From Frankia sp. AgB1.9 (GTDB lineage Bacteria; Actinomycetota; Actinomycetes; Frankiales; Frankiaceae): 64,000 nt of DNA. Numbering within the stretch: the stretch's first letter is position 1; every line of letters begins with the position of its first letter. This document shows, piece after piece, positions 57,091 through 64,000 of this stretch. The translations under genes and the position numbers were made by a program. The stretch covers positions 23,022 through 87,021 of the forward strand of contig NZ_JADWYX010000036.1 of assembly GCF_016786355.1 (NCBI RefSeq), read 5' to 3'. The notes below the pieces were generated by a model, which worked only from the letters and a program-made list of their open reading frames with translations, had not been told where the DNA came from and did no database searches.

Positions 57091-57729
57091 TTACGGCTTA
57101 TTAGATGACGCGTCAACCATCTGTGGGACGCGGTCTTCTCGGACGGCGTGCAGTCCGCTCAGCGGTCCGCCGTCCACCTGCATCAGGCGTCCCATCTCAA
57201 GTCGGCCGAGGTCGACGGGCGCGAATCCGAAGTCCTCGACAACGGAGCGGAAGAGACCCTTCGAGGTCCCGTCGTCGCCGGCGTAGAAAAGGATCCGGCG
57301 GCCGGCGTCGGTGACGGGGTCGGCGGCGATGTAGGGGCCGTACATGTTGTCGAAGGCCTTGATGACGTGGGCGCCGGGGATCAGTGCGGCGACCAGTTCG
57401 CTGCCTCCGATCTCGAGGTGGTCGGCGACGAAGGTGGGGGTCAGACTGGCCCACTGGTTCGTGGCGTCGATAACGATCCGGCCGTCGCGGAAGGGCAGGT
57501 TGCCTACCACGTCGCGCACCCGTGTCCAGCGCACGGCGAGCACGACGAAGTCCGCGGCTCCCGCCTCGGCGACGGTGCCGGCCGACGCGCGGGGACCGAA
57601 GGCGTCGACGACGGCGTCGAGGGTGCCCGGACCGCGACTGTTGCTGAAGACCACGTCGTGACCGGCCTTGACCACGTGGCCGGCGATGGCGCGCGAGACC
57701 GTTCCCGCGCCGATCATTCCAAACTTCAT
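57091..57729 (-). CDS. NADPH-dependent F420 reductase-like oxidoreductase
   Basis: 212 residues. Rossmann motif GMIGAGTVSRAIAGHVVKAG, then VVFSNSRGPGTL, where SR(G) is the NADP 2'-phosphate loop of F420H2:NADP oxidoreductases. FVVLAVRWTRVRDVVGNLPF, VIDATNQW and AHVIKAFDNMYGPYIAADPV complete the domain. It probably reduces a quinone or F420-type substrate. It is transcribed with YceI and divergently from marR; two exact or near-exact palindromes lie between this gene and marR. ATG at 57729 follows AGGAGCC. Confidence 0.88.
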   Translation of the reverse strand: MKFGMIGAGTVSRAIAGHVVKAGHDVVFSNSRGPGTLDAVVDAFGPRASAGTVAEAGAADFVVLAVRWTRVRDVVGNLPFRDGRIVIDATNQWASLTPTFVADHLEIGGSELVAALIPGAHVIKAFDNMYGPYIAADPVTDAGRRILFYAGDDGTSKGLFRSVVEDFGFAPVDLGRLEMGRLMQVDGGPLSGLHAVREDRVPQMVDASSNKP

Positions 57730-57895
57730 GGGTGGCTCCTGTTGAGTGGGCGGCGTGGGAGCTGCCGGGATCCGGGCGTGCCCGGCGCGGGACGACCCTG
57801 CCGGATGGCGTCACGCGCCGGATGCGATGGAGATGTGGCTCTGGCTGTGCAGGCCGACGATGCTCACGATGTGTTTCCCGGAGCGCCGAGATCTT

Positions 57896-57939
57896 GGTTG
57901 ACTCGTCGACCGTATTGACCCTTGGTTGACGAGTCAACC
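57896..57939. promoter_or_regulatory. Two MarR-type operators GGTTGAC-NN-GTCAACC
   Basis: Box 1, GGTTGACTCGTCGACC (57896-57911, one mismatch), and box 2, GGTTGACGAGTCAACC (57924-57939, perfect arms), are 28 bases apart, centre to centre. Box 2 ends 18 bases before the marR start, so autoregulation is expected; the F420-type gene is divergent. Confidence 0.85.
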
Positions 57940-57957
57940 AGCAGGTAATATCGCCGC

Positions 57958-58464
57958 ATGCCGACGGAACCGACCTGGCTCAGCCCCCGTGAAGACCGCG
58001 CCTGGCGGGCCTTCATGCACGCGCACCACCAGCTCGCCGTCCGTCTGCGCCGGCACCTGCTGGAGGACTCCGGACTGACGGAGGCCGACTACGAAATCCT
58101 CGCTGTGCTCTCGGAGCACGCCACGGGCAGCCTGCCCGCTCGGGAACTGTGCGCCCTGCTGCAGTGGGAGAAGAGCCGCCTCTCCCACCAGACCCGACGC
58201 ATGCAGGAGCATGGGTTCATCGTCCGGGAAACTAACCCAGCCGATGCCCGCAGCTCCATGATCCGCCTCCTGCCCGCTGGACGCCGCGCCATTGAGGACG
58301 CCGCGCCCGGGCACGTGCGCAACGTCCGCCGGCACTTCATCGACCTGCTCACCCCCGCCGAACTCGACATCCTCGCCGCCCTCAACGAACGGATCCTGGA
58401 TCACCTCGCCGAGGACCCGTTCCCCGAACACTCCACCCCAGACGAACCCGCGCTCTCGCCCTGA
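57958..58464 (+). CDS. MarR-family repressor
   Basis: 168 residues. The winged helix-turn-helix spans about 45-115: GLTEADYEILAVLSEHATGS, ARELCALLQWEKSRLSHQTR and MQEHGFIVRETNPADARS, where the final Asp-x-Arg is the wing hallmark of MarR. No Cys is present, so it probably responds to a ligand rather than to thiol oxidation. It likely binds the GGTTGAC palindromes on both sides of the 57091-57729 gene. ATG at 57958; upstream AGGTAAT is a weak ribosome site. Confidence 0.92.
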   Translation: MPTEPTWLSPREDRAWRAFMHAHHQLAVRLRRHLLEDSGLTEADYEILAVLSEHATGSLPARELCALLQWEKSRLSHQTRRMQEHGFIVRETNPADARSSMIRLLPAGRRAIEDAAPGHVRNVRRHFIDLLTPAELDILAALNERILDHLAEDPFPEHSTPDEPALSP

Positions 58465-58576
58465 GCGGCGTGCGAACGGGTTGCCCTGCACCTTCTTGGT
58501 GCTGATCCAGCGGACTGCCGGTGGCGATCGCGGGTGTCCCCCGAAGCCGCCGCCCAGTACATCCGGCGAGGCGGAG

Positions 58577-59401
58577 GGGCGCTGTTGCGTTGGCGGGCAC
58601 CGTGGTCGGGCCAGCCGCTCGGGCATGATCGACCGGTGCATCGTCGGCGTGTCCGTCCAGTGGTTCCGGCCTCCGAGTTCGCGGGATTCCGATTCCCGCC
58701 GGAGGTCATCACGTTGGCGGTGCGGTGGTACCTGCGCTACAGCCTGTCCTACCGGGACGTCGAGGAGTTGCTCGCCGAGCGTGGCATCGTGGTCGATCAC
58801 GTCAGCGCCTACAGGTGGGTGCAGCGGTTCACGCCGTTACTGATCGACGCGGCCCGGCCGTGCCGCGACATTCCGGGCAGCAGGTGGTTCACCGACGAGA
58901 CGTATGTGAAGGTCGCCGGTCGCTGGACATACCTGTACCGGGCAATCGACCAGTTCGGCCAGGTCATCGACGTGCTCGCCTCCGAGAAGCGGGATCTCGC
59001 TGCGACCCGCCGGTTCTTCACCCGGGCGCTGGCACACGGCCGCCGGCCGGTCGAGGTGACCACCGACCGGGCCGCGGCCTACCCCCGCGTCCTCGACGAA
59101 CAGCTCCCCACCGCCCACCACGTGGACGCCCGGTACGCGAACAACAAGGTCGAAGCCGATCACGGCAGATTGAAGGCACGGCTGCGGCCGATGCGAGGGC
59201 TCAAACGGCTGCGCTCCGCCCAGGTGATCAGCTCCGGGCACGCCTTCGTCCAGAATCTCCGCCGCGGCCACTACGAACTCGGCACCGACGCCGAACCCCG
59301 TCACCGACTCGCAGCAGCATTCACCGAACTCGCCCTGACTCTGTGACCAGGCGACCAGCCCGCCCGAGCCCTGCCCGGGCCAGCTCAACGCAACAGCGCC
59401 C
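58577..59401 (+). mobile_element. Complete IS6-family insertion sequence (825 bp)
   Basis: Perfect 16-base terminal inverted repeats: GGGCGCTGTTGCGTTG at 58577-58592 and its complement at 59386-59401. The first bases resemble the GGCACTGTTGC ends of IS26-like elements. It encloses a single transposase gene. The eight flanking bases differ (AGGCGGAG versus GGGCAACT), so no target duplication remains. This fits later recombination or deletion next to the element, a frequent outcome of IS6 replicative events. Confidence 0.9.
58636..59346 (+). CDS. IS6-family transposase
   Basis: 236 residues, full length for the family. The DDE residues are the Asp in WFTDETYVKVAGRWTYLYRA, the Asp in VEVTTDRAAAYPRVL and the Glu in YANNKVEADHGRLKARLRPM. 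The N-terminal part (FPPEVITLAVRWYLRYSLSY, then RDVEELLAERGIVVDH) is the helix-turn-helix. The GTG at 58636 gives the usual size and lies 44 bases inside the left repeat; an upstream in-frame start would lie outside the element. Frame and catalytic residues are intact, so the element may still move. Confidence 0.93.
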   Translation: MHRRRVRPVVPASEFAGFRFPPEVITLAVRWYLRYSLSYRDVEELLAERGIVVDHVSAYRWVQRFTPLLIDAARPCRDIPGSRWFTDETYVKVAGRWTYLYRAIDQFGQVIDVLASEKRDLAATRRFFTRALAHGRRPVEVTTDRAAAYPRVLDEQLPTAHHVDARYANNKVEADHGRLKARLRPMRGLKRLRSAQVISSGHAFVQNLRRGHYELGTDAEPRHRLAAAFTELALTL

Positions 59402-59626
59402 GGGCAACTCCTTCCCCGCACTCGGGGCGCAACAAGATCAACCGGTTCGGATGCTGGTACACAGGGTCCACCTGGGTACTGATCATGCCTCTGACCTGCG
59501 CGGGTGTGGTTTGCGATCTATCGCTGTTAGGTCGGCGCCTCGGAGCGGTGCTGGTCAAGACCTCGATGGCTGGTTCGAGCCCCGGGTAGACGACCGGTTT
59601 GCTGCCACACGAACCGCTCTCTCTAG

Positions 59627-60298
59627 CTAGACGTCGGGCATTCGCGCGGCCGGTAGGGCGGAGTGTCGTAGGTGGGCGAGGACTGCGAGCACGCGGCGGT
59701 GGCCGTCGTCCACCTCGGCCAGTCCAAGCTTGATTAGTAGATGGCGTACGTGTCCTTCGATGGTGCGTTCGCTGACGACCAGCCGCCGGGCGATGGCGGT
59801 GTTGTTGAGGCCCTCGGCCATCAGCGCGAGCACGTCCCGTTCGCGGGCTGACAGTCCGGCCACCGGGTCCGCCGTGCTCTGTGCCGCGAGCAGCGTGCCC
59901 ACGACGTGCGGATCCAGCGCCGAACCACCGCCTGCGACCCGTCCGGCGGCCGAGAGGAACTCGTTAACGTCGAGGACCCGGTCCTTGAGCAGGTAGCCGA
60001 ACCCGCCGAGCGCCACCAGCCCGACGGCGTACCGGGCCTCCACGTGCTGCGACAGTACGAGGACGCCGACCTCCGGATAGGCGTCCTTCACCGCGCGGGC
60101 GGCTCGGGCGCCCTCGTCGGTGAAGGATGGCGGCATCCGGATGTCGAGCACGACAAGGTCCGGCGTGTGCTCGGCGACCGCGGCCAGCAGTCCGGTCGCG
60201 TCCCCGAGGGCGGCGGCGACGGTGTGTCCGCGATCCTCGAACAGGCGGACGAGGCCTTCTCGGAGGAGCACCTGGTCCTCGGCGACTACGACGCGCAC
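59627..60298 (-). CDS. NarL/LuxR-family response regulator
   Basis: 223 residues. The receiver domain has the phosphorylation site Asp52 in DLVVLDIRMPPSFTDEG and the switch Lys in GYLLKDRVLDVNEF. The LuxR-type domain reads LSARERDVLALMAEGLNNTA, then VSERTIEGHVRHLLIKLGL. Its recognition helix (SERTIEGHV) differs from that of the DosR-type protein at 23048 (SEKTVKNYV), so the two should not share boxes. It overlaps the kinase gene by 13 bases, so kinase and regulator are cotranscribed and coupled. Confidence 0.93.
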   Translation of the reverse strand: MRVVVAEDQVLLREGLVRLFEDRGHTVAAALGDATGLLAAVAEHTPDLVVLDIRMPPSFTDEGARAARAVKDAYPEVGVLVLSQHVEARYAVGLVALGGFGYLLKDRVLDVNEFLSAAGRVAGGGSALDPHVVGTLLAAQSTADPVAGLSARERDVLALMAEGLNNTAIARRLVVSERTIEGHVRHLLIKLGLAEVDDGHRRVLAVLAHLRHSALPAARMPDV

Positions 60299-62220
60299 GG
60301 CAGCCTCACCGTCAGCGTCGTGCCCGCGCCGGCCGGGCTCTCGAGCCGCAACTGCCCGCCGAGCGCTCCTACCCGGTCGGCCAGCCCGCGCAGGCCAGAT
60401 CCGGCGCTCAGCTGGGCGCCCCCGATGCCGTCATCGCGCACGTTCAGCACGAGCTCGTCGTCCTCGCGGTTCGCCCGCAGCTCCACTGTGTTGGCGACGG
60501 CGTGCTTCACCACGTTGGTCAGTGCCTCCGCGGCGACGTAGTAGGCCGCGGCCACGACGGCGTCCGGTAGCGGGCCGGGCGTGGCCTGCACCCGCACGGG
60601 CATCGGCGCCCGGCCGGCCAGCTCGCGCAGCGCCAGTTCCAGCCCGTCGTCGAGCCGGGCCGGGCGGATGCCGTGCGCCAGGTCACGCAGGTCCTGGATC
60701 GCGCCGCCGATCTCGGTGACGGCGGTCTCGATGTCGCTGGACGCGGGTTGGTCCCCGAGCTGGTGCTGCACGTGTCGCAGCGCGAGTCCCGCGCTGACCA
60801 GCCGCTGCTGCGCCCCGTCGTGCAGGTCGCGCCCCAGCCTGCGGCGCTCCTCGTGGGCCGCCGCGACGATCCGGGCACGCGAGGCCTCCACCTCGGCGAG
60901 CCGGTGGCGGACCTCCGCCTGGAGGCGCGCGATCTCGATCGCCAGCCCGGCCCGGGACAGTACGTCGCTTAGCGGTTCGCCCTCCGGCACCGCGTGCGTC
61001 ACCTCGGCGAGCGCAATCCCCGAGCGCTCGATGAGCGTTCGGACACTGCCGCCGGCGTCAGCGCCATCCGCGGGGGGCGACGTCGACTCGCCCGGCAACA
61101 GCAGGCGTAACTCCAGCGCGGGGTCGCGGAGCACATCGCGTAGCAGTCCCTCCAGTTCGTCCGCTGAGGCCTGGCCGGCGCGCAGGTCTTCCAGGTAGGC
61201 GTCGACCCGGGCCAGCGCATGGTGCCGCGCGCGCCGGTACGCGTGGTCGACGCCGTCCTGCACCCTGCGCCGCAGTGGCAGGAGGGCGGCCGCGGCCGCC
61301 GTCGTCGCGCCCGCGGTGACCCAGGCCGAGCCGCCGCCCAGCAGGGCGCCCAGGATGAGCGCGGTGCCGCCCCAGGCCACGGCCAGCAACGCGGTCAGCG
61401 CCGCGTAGGAGATCGTCCGGGCGATCAGAACATCGACGTCGTACAGCCGGTAGCGCAGGATCGCCACGCAGATCATGACCGGCAGCATCGGCACCAACAG
61501 CGCGATCGCGACCTGCACGACGACACTGCTGTTGAAGCCCACAGCCGCCGCGGGGCCGACCACCGCGAGCACACAGGCAAACCAGAAGATCAGCTTAAGC
61601 TGCTGCCGCTCCGCGCCGCCGGCCCGCCGGAACCGGCTCACCAGCGACACGATCGAGAACAGGAGCGACGCCACGAAGGCGAACTCGCCGACGGTGTAGA
61701 TGAAGTCGAGCCCGTCAAGGGCGTACGGGTTGCCGCCCCTGGTGAAGGTGTACGAGTCGTCGTTCGCATGCGACAGCGCCGCCCCGAGCACGAACGTCGC
61801 GGTCACCCCGACCGTGAAGGGCGGCAGCCAGCGCCACCACCGGCCCGCCGCATGCCCGTCCGGGAACAGCGCCAGCACGGTGGCGGTGCTGCCGATGCCG
61901 ACCATCGCCCCCCAGGACGCGCCCCACTGCGCGGTGAGCGCGCCCGGCCAGGTGTCGTGGTAGCCGTAACCCTCCAGCAGCTCGACCAGGGCGGCTACCA
62001 GGCCGACACCGGCCAGCAGCAACCCAACGCGATGCCGCGACAGCCGCAGCCGGATGAGCGCGCCAGCCCCGCCGAGCGCCACCGCGTTGAGCGGGTAGAG
62101 CGCGGTGTCGATGACGGGCTCCAGGCCGGCCGAGAGCGGCACCGAGGCGACGGCGGCCGCGCAGGTCAGCACCAACAGCGCCACCGGGAACTGGCGCGCG
62201 CGGGCGTCGGGACCGGCCAC
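60286..62220 (-). CDS. Membrane sensor histidine kinase, NarX-like with multi-helix sensor
   Basis: About 644 residues from a GTG at 62220; an ATG at 62346 would add 42 residues but would crowd the divergent gene. Eight to ten membrane helices fill the first half (FPVALLVLTCAAAVASVPLS to ALLAVAWGGTALILGALLGG). A GAF-like linker follows, then HisKA_3 with His in RRRLGRDLHDGAQQRLVSAG and an HATPase with AAEALTNVVKHAVANTVELR, NVRDDGIGGA and GLRGLADRVGALGGQL. It partners the response regulator whose gene overlaps its end. The signal is unknown. It is divergent from the membrane-protein gene at 62361. Confidence 0.9.
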   Translation of the reverse strand: MAGPDARARQFPVALLVLTCAAAVASVPLSAGLEPVIDTALYPLNAVALGGAGALIRLRLSRHRVGLLLAGVGLVAALVELLEGYGYHDTWPGALTAQWGASWGAMVGIGSTATVLALFPDGHAAGRWWRWLPPFTVGVTATFVLGAALSHANDDSYTFTRGGNPYALDGLDFIYTVGEFAFVASLLFSIVSLVSRFRRAGGAERQQLKLIFWFACVLAVVGPAAAVGFNSSVVVQVAIALLVPMLPVMICVAILRYRLYDVDVLIARTISYAALTALLAVAWGGTALILGALLGGGSAWVTAGATTAAAAALLPLRRRVQDGVDHAYRRARHHALARVDAYLEDLRAGQASADELEGLLRDVLRDPALELRLLLPGESTSPPADGADAGGSVRTLIERSGIALAEVTHAVPEGEPLSDVLSRAGLAIEIARLQAEVRHRLAEVEASRARIVAAAHEERRRLGRDLHDGAQQRLVSAGLALRHVQHQLGDQPASSDIETAVTEIGGAIQDLRDLAHGIRPARLDDGLELALRELAGRAPMPVRVQATPGPLPDAVVAAAYYVAAEALTNVVKHAVANTVELRANREDDELVLNVRDDGIGGAQLSAGSGLRGLADRVGALGGQLRLESPAGAGTTLTVRLPCAS

Positions 62221-62360
62221 CGGCTGATCATCGCGCGCCGCCCCGGCGGGTGGCAACAGTGCCAGCACCTGTCGCGGGTCAGGTGCCGGCCCGGCTGCCA
62301 CGAGCCCTACCCGGACGGCAGCCTCAACGACACCCCGACGACCCATCCAGGAGGTGGACG

Positions 62361-63035
62361 ATGACCGGCAACTACGACGTCACGACCCGCACCGCCGCCA
62401 GCCCGCGGCCGACCCCGGCCCAGCCAGCCGGCCGAGCATTCCCGCGTCTGTCCGGCGCGCTCTGCGCGGTCGGCGGCCTGATCGCGGTGGTGGGCGCGGC
62501 CTGGAGCGCCACCCTGACCTCGCCCGTGCCCACGGAGGAACTCAGCTGGCCTTACGGCCCCGGCCTGTTCCGGGGCACCGAGACGATCTGGACCGTCACC
62601 CACGTCCTGACCTTCCTCGGCGCGCTCGGCCTGGCCCGGTCCGGCCTCGCTGGCCGCGGTCGGGCCGCCCGGGTCGGCACCCCGATCATGCTCGTAGGGA
62701 TGGCCCTGCTCGTGCCGTGCGAGCTGGCATTCATCCCGCTCGCCCACGCGGCGGCGGACGACCCAGGCGCGGTCCTGGTCAGCACGCTGATCGGCATCTC
62801 ATCGATGATCGCCGGCGTCGGGTTCGTGCTGACCGGCGTGGGTGTGCTGCGCGAGCGCGCCCTGGGCGGCGCCGGCCGGTTCGTGCCGCTGCTGTGCGGC
62901 GTGTTCGTCTTCCTCGGCCTCACCCCACTGGTCATGGCCGGCGGCGACATATTCTTCCTCGGCGTCGGCGGCTGGAACGTGCTCCTGGCCCTGCTCGGAG
63001 TGGTGATCGCCCGTACCGCCATCACCCGAGAGTGA
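62361..63035 (+). CDS. Membrane protein of six helices, function unknown
   Basis: 224 residues. Hydrophobic segments lie at about residues 28-50, 78-92, 103-125, 137-160, 172-190 and 196-218 (for example LSGALCAVGGLIAVVGAAWS, then TWTVTHVLTFLGALGLARSG). No family motif is recognised; it resembles small actinobacterial integral proteins of four to six helices often placed beside two-component systems. GGAGG lies six bases before the ATG at 62361. Being divergent from the kinase, it may be a target of that system. Confidence 0.75.
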   Translation: MTGNYDVTTRTAASPRPTPAQPAGRAFPRLSGALCAVGGLIAVVGAAWSATLTSPVPTEELSWPYGPGLFRGTETIWTVTHVLTFLGALGLARSGLAGRGRAARVGTPIMLVGMALLVPCELAFIPLAHAAADDPGAVLVSTLIGISSMIAGVGFVLTGVGVLRERALGGAGRFVPLLCGVFVFLGLTPLVMAGGDIFFLGVGGWNVLLALLGVVIARTAITRE

Positions 63036-63242
63036 AGGTGTGACCACCCGGTAGGTGCGGCGCCTCGCCCGCCCCGCCAACGCGTCCCGGATCGCGACGC
63101 CGCAGGACTACCTCGACGTGGAATTCTTCCACCTCACCCTCGGTCTGGTCCTCGCCGTCACGGCGACCGGAGCCGTCTTCCCGCGCGCCGTCCGACGGCG
63201 GGAGAGGCTGCCATTGCATTCGATTTAAAAGGGAAGGACGAC
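63036..63242. other. Short gap with a possible membrane-protein tail
   Basis: About 200 bases. A + frame reads ATPQDYLDVEFFHLTLGLVL, then AVTATGAVFPRAV, one potential membrane helix without a start codon; it may be a leftover C-terminus. AAAAGGGAAGG at 63227-63237 is the ribosome site of the next gene. Confidence 0.35.
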
Positions 63243-64000
63243 ATGACTCGTCTAGGAAAACTGGCAGCCGGTCTCGTGCTGGTCGCGGTAGTTGCCGCCT
63301 GCACCGCGAACGGAGAACCGACCCCGTCGGGCGGGTCGTCGTCGACTGGACAACCGGCCGCCAGGCTCCACGGCACCATCCTGTTCACCAGAGCCGGTGG
63401 ACCGTTCGGCGAATCGACCGTCTTCACCGCCCACGCCGACGGGACGAACGAGCAACAGATCAACCAGCTACCAGACGGTTGCTGCCCACGATTCTCACCC
63501 GACGGCACCCGAATTCTCGCCTCGGCGACCACCGCGGACGGTCGCATCACCACAGCGATCTACCAGGGCGCCGGAGCGTCACACCCGCTTGAGCTCCCCG
63601 ACGGGACTATCAACCTCGGTCCGGGCGCATGGTCCCGCGACGCCCGCGAACTGGCCTTCGAAGGCTGGGACGACCAGGACCCGGGACGCAACGGCATCTA
63701 CACCGCACCCCCCGTCGACCAACCGGCGGTCCGGCGCCTCACGACCGCACCCGCCGGATACCACGACATCCCAATGGACTACTCGCCCGACGGCACACAG
63801 CTACTCTTCCTGCGCGCGACGACCGCCGACGGCTCCCCCCACGGAACGCTCTACCTCACCGCCGCCGACGGCTCCGCGCCCCGCCAGGTCACCCCCGCCG
63901 GCGTCGCCGCCGGCCCGGCCCGCTGGTCCCCCGACGGGCAGACAATCGCCGTCGGCGCCGAATCGGTGACAGCCGCCGGCCCCCGCATGGCCCTCCCCCC
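63243..64000 (+). CDS. Lipoprotein with TolB/PD40-like beta-propeller repeats, 3' end outside window
   Basis: The first 252 residues are visible. A type II signal peptide (MTRLGKLAAGLVLVAVVAAC) ends in the lipobox VVAAC with Cys20, then comes a Gly/Ser-rich linker and propeller repeats with the PD40 signature: PRFSPDGTRILASA (about 85), AWSRDARELAFEG, DYSPDGTQLLFLR and RWSPDGQTIAVGA. Such lipoproteins bind partners or ligands at the cell surface. ATG at 63243 has GGGAAGGAC just upstream. The frame is open to the window edge. Confidence 0.88.
   Translation, partial: MTRLGKLAAGLVLVAVVAACTANGEPTPSGGSSSTGQPAARLHGTILFTRAGGPFGESTVFTAHADGTNEQQINQLPDGCCPRFSPDGTRILASATTADGRITTAIYQGAGASHPLELPDGTINLGPGAWSRDARELAFEGWDDQDPGRNGIYTAPPVDQPAVRRLTTAPAGYHDIPMDYSPDGTQLLFLRATTADGSPHGTLYLTAADGSAPRQVTPAGVAAGPARWSPDGQTIAVGAESVTAAGPRMALP

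Noticed and set aside
58465..58576. Possible relic reading VRWISTKKVQGNPFA on the - strand
   Set aside because: Too short and no clear family; it may be chance or a trace of another element next to the IS6 copy.

Overview
The window comes from a very GC-rich, sporulating actinomycete. Third-codon positions are strongly G/C, there are two SsgA-like proteins of the kind found in sporulating actinobacteria, and the gene families look like those of Frankia and related soil actinomycetes. The genus is an inference; there is no rRNA or tRNA in the window to confirm it.

Bases 1 to about 45,400 form a hypoxia/dormancy island resembling the DosR (DevR) regulon of mycobacteria, here largely contiguous. 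It holds a DosR-type response regulator (23048-23701) and a DosS-type GAF histidine kinase (23856-25655). It also holds six two-domain universal stress proteins, a group 3b-type [NiFe]-hydrogenase operon (1-4150, large subunit cut by the window edge), an Acg-type nitroreductase, two Rv2004c-type kinases (one lacking the P-loop half), a CBS/BON protein, a flavodoxin, a GNAT-acyl-CoA synthetase fusion, a Mg-type P-ATPase and a GAF-PP2C phosphatase. A ferric-reductase-like protein, an FMN-binding protein and ApbE (28871-31992) form a membrane electron-transfer operon, followed by an OmpR-type two-component system. Several genes have a DosR-like box (core GGGAC-YTT-CGG) 50-135 bases upstream, including the regulator itself.

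The island also holds broken genes: a P-ATPase piece (5628-5877), a phosphoketolase N-terminus (11177-11476), GAF and PP2C fragments (18868, 37885) and a flavodoxin piece (42790).

Bases 45,400-50,170 are a graveyard of mobile DNA: a tyrosine integrase piece, a serine recombinase C-terminus, a frameshifted DUF2637-like relic, an AAA/LuxR fragment cut by a 5'-truncated IS3 element, and a WD40 protein.

Bases 50,170-58,464 hold two small redox/efflux modules with visible operators. One is a TetR gene divergent from an MFS pump, SDR, NADP-binding oxidoreductase and LLM monooxygenase, with a 15-base element present three times. The other is a MarR gene divergent from a F420/NADP oxidoreductase and YceI, with GGTTGAC-NN-GTCAACC palindromes. 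An IS6 element with 16-base inverted repeats follows (58577-59401). The window ends with a NarL-type two-component system, a small membrane protein and the start of a beta-propeller lipoprotein.
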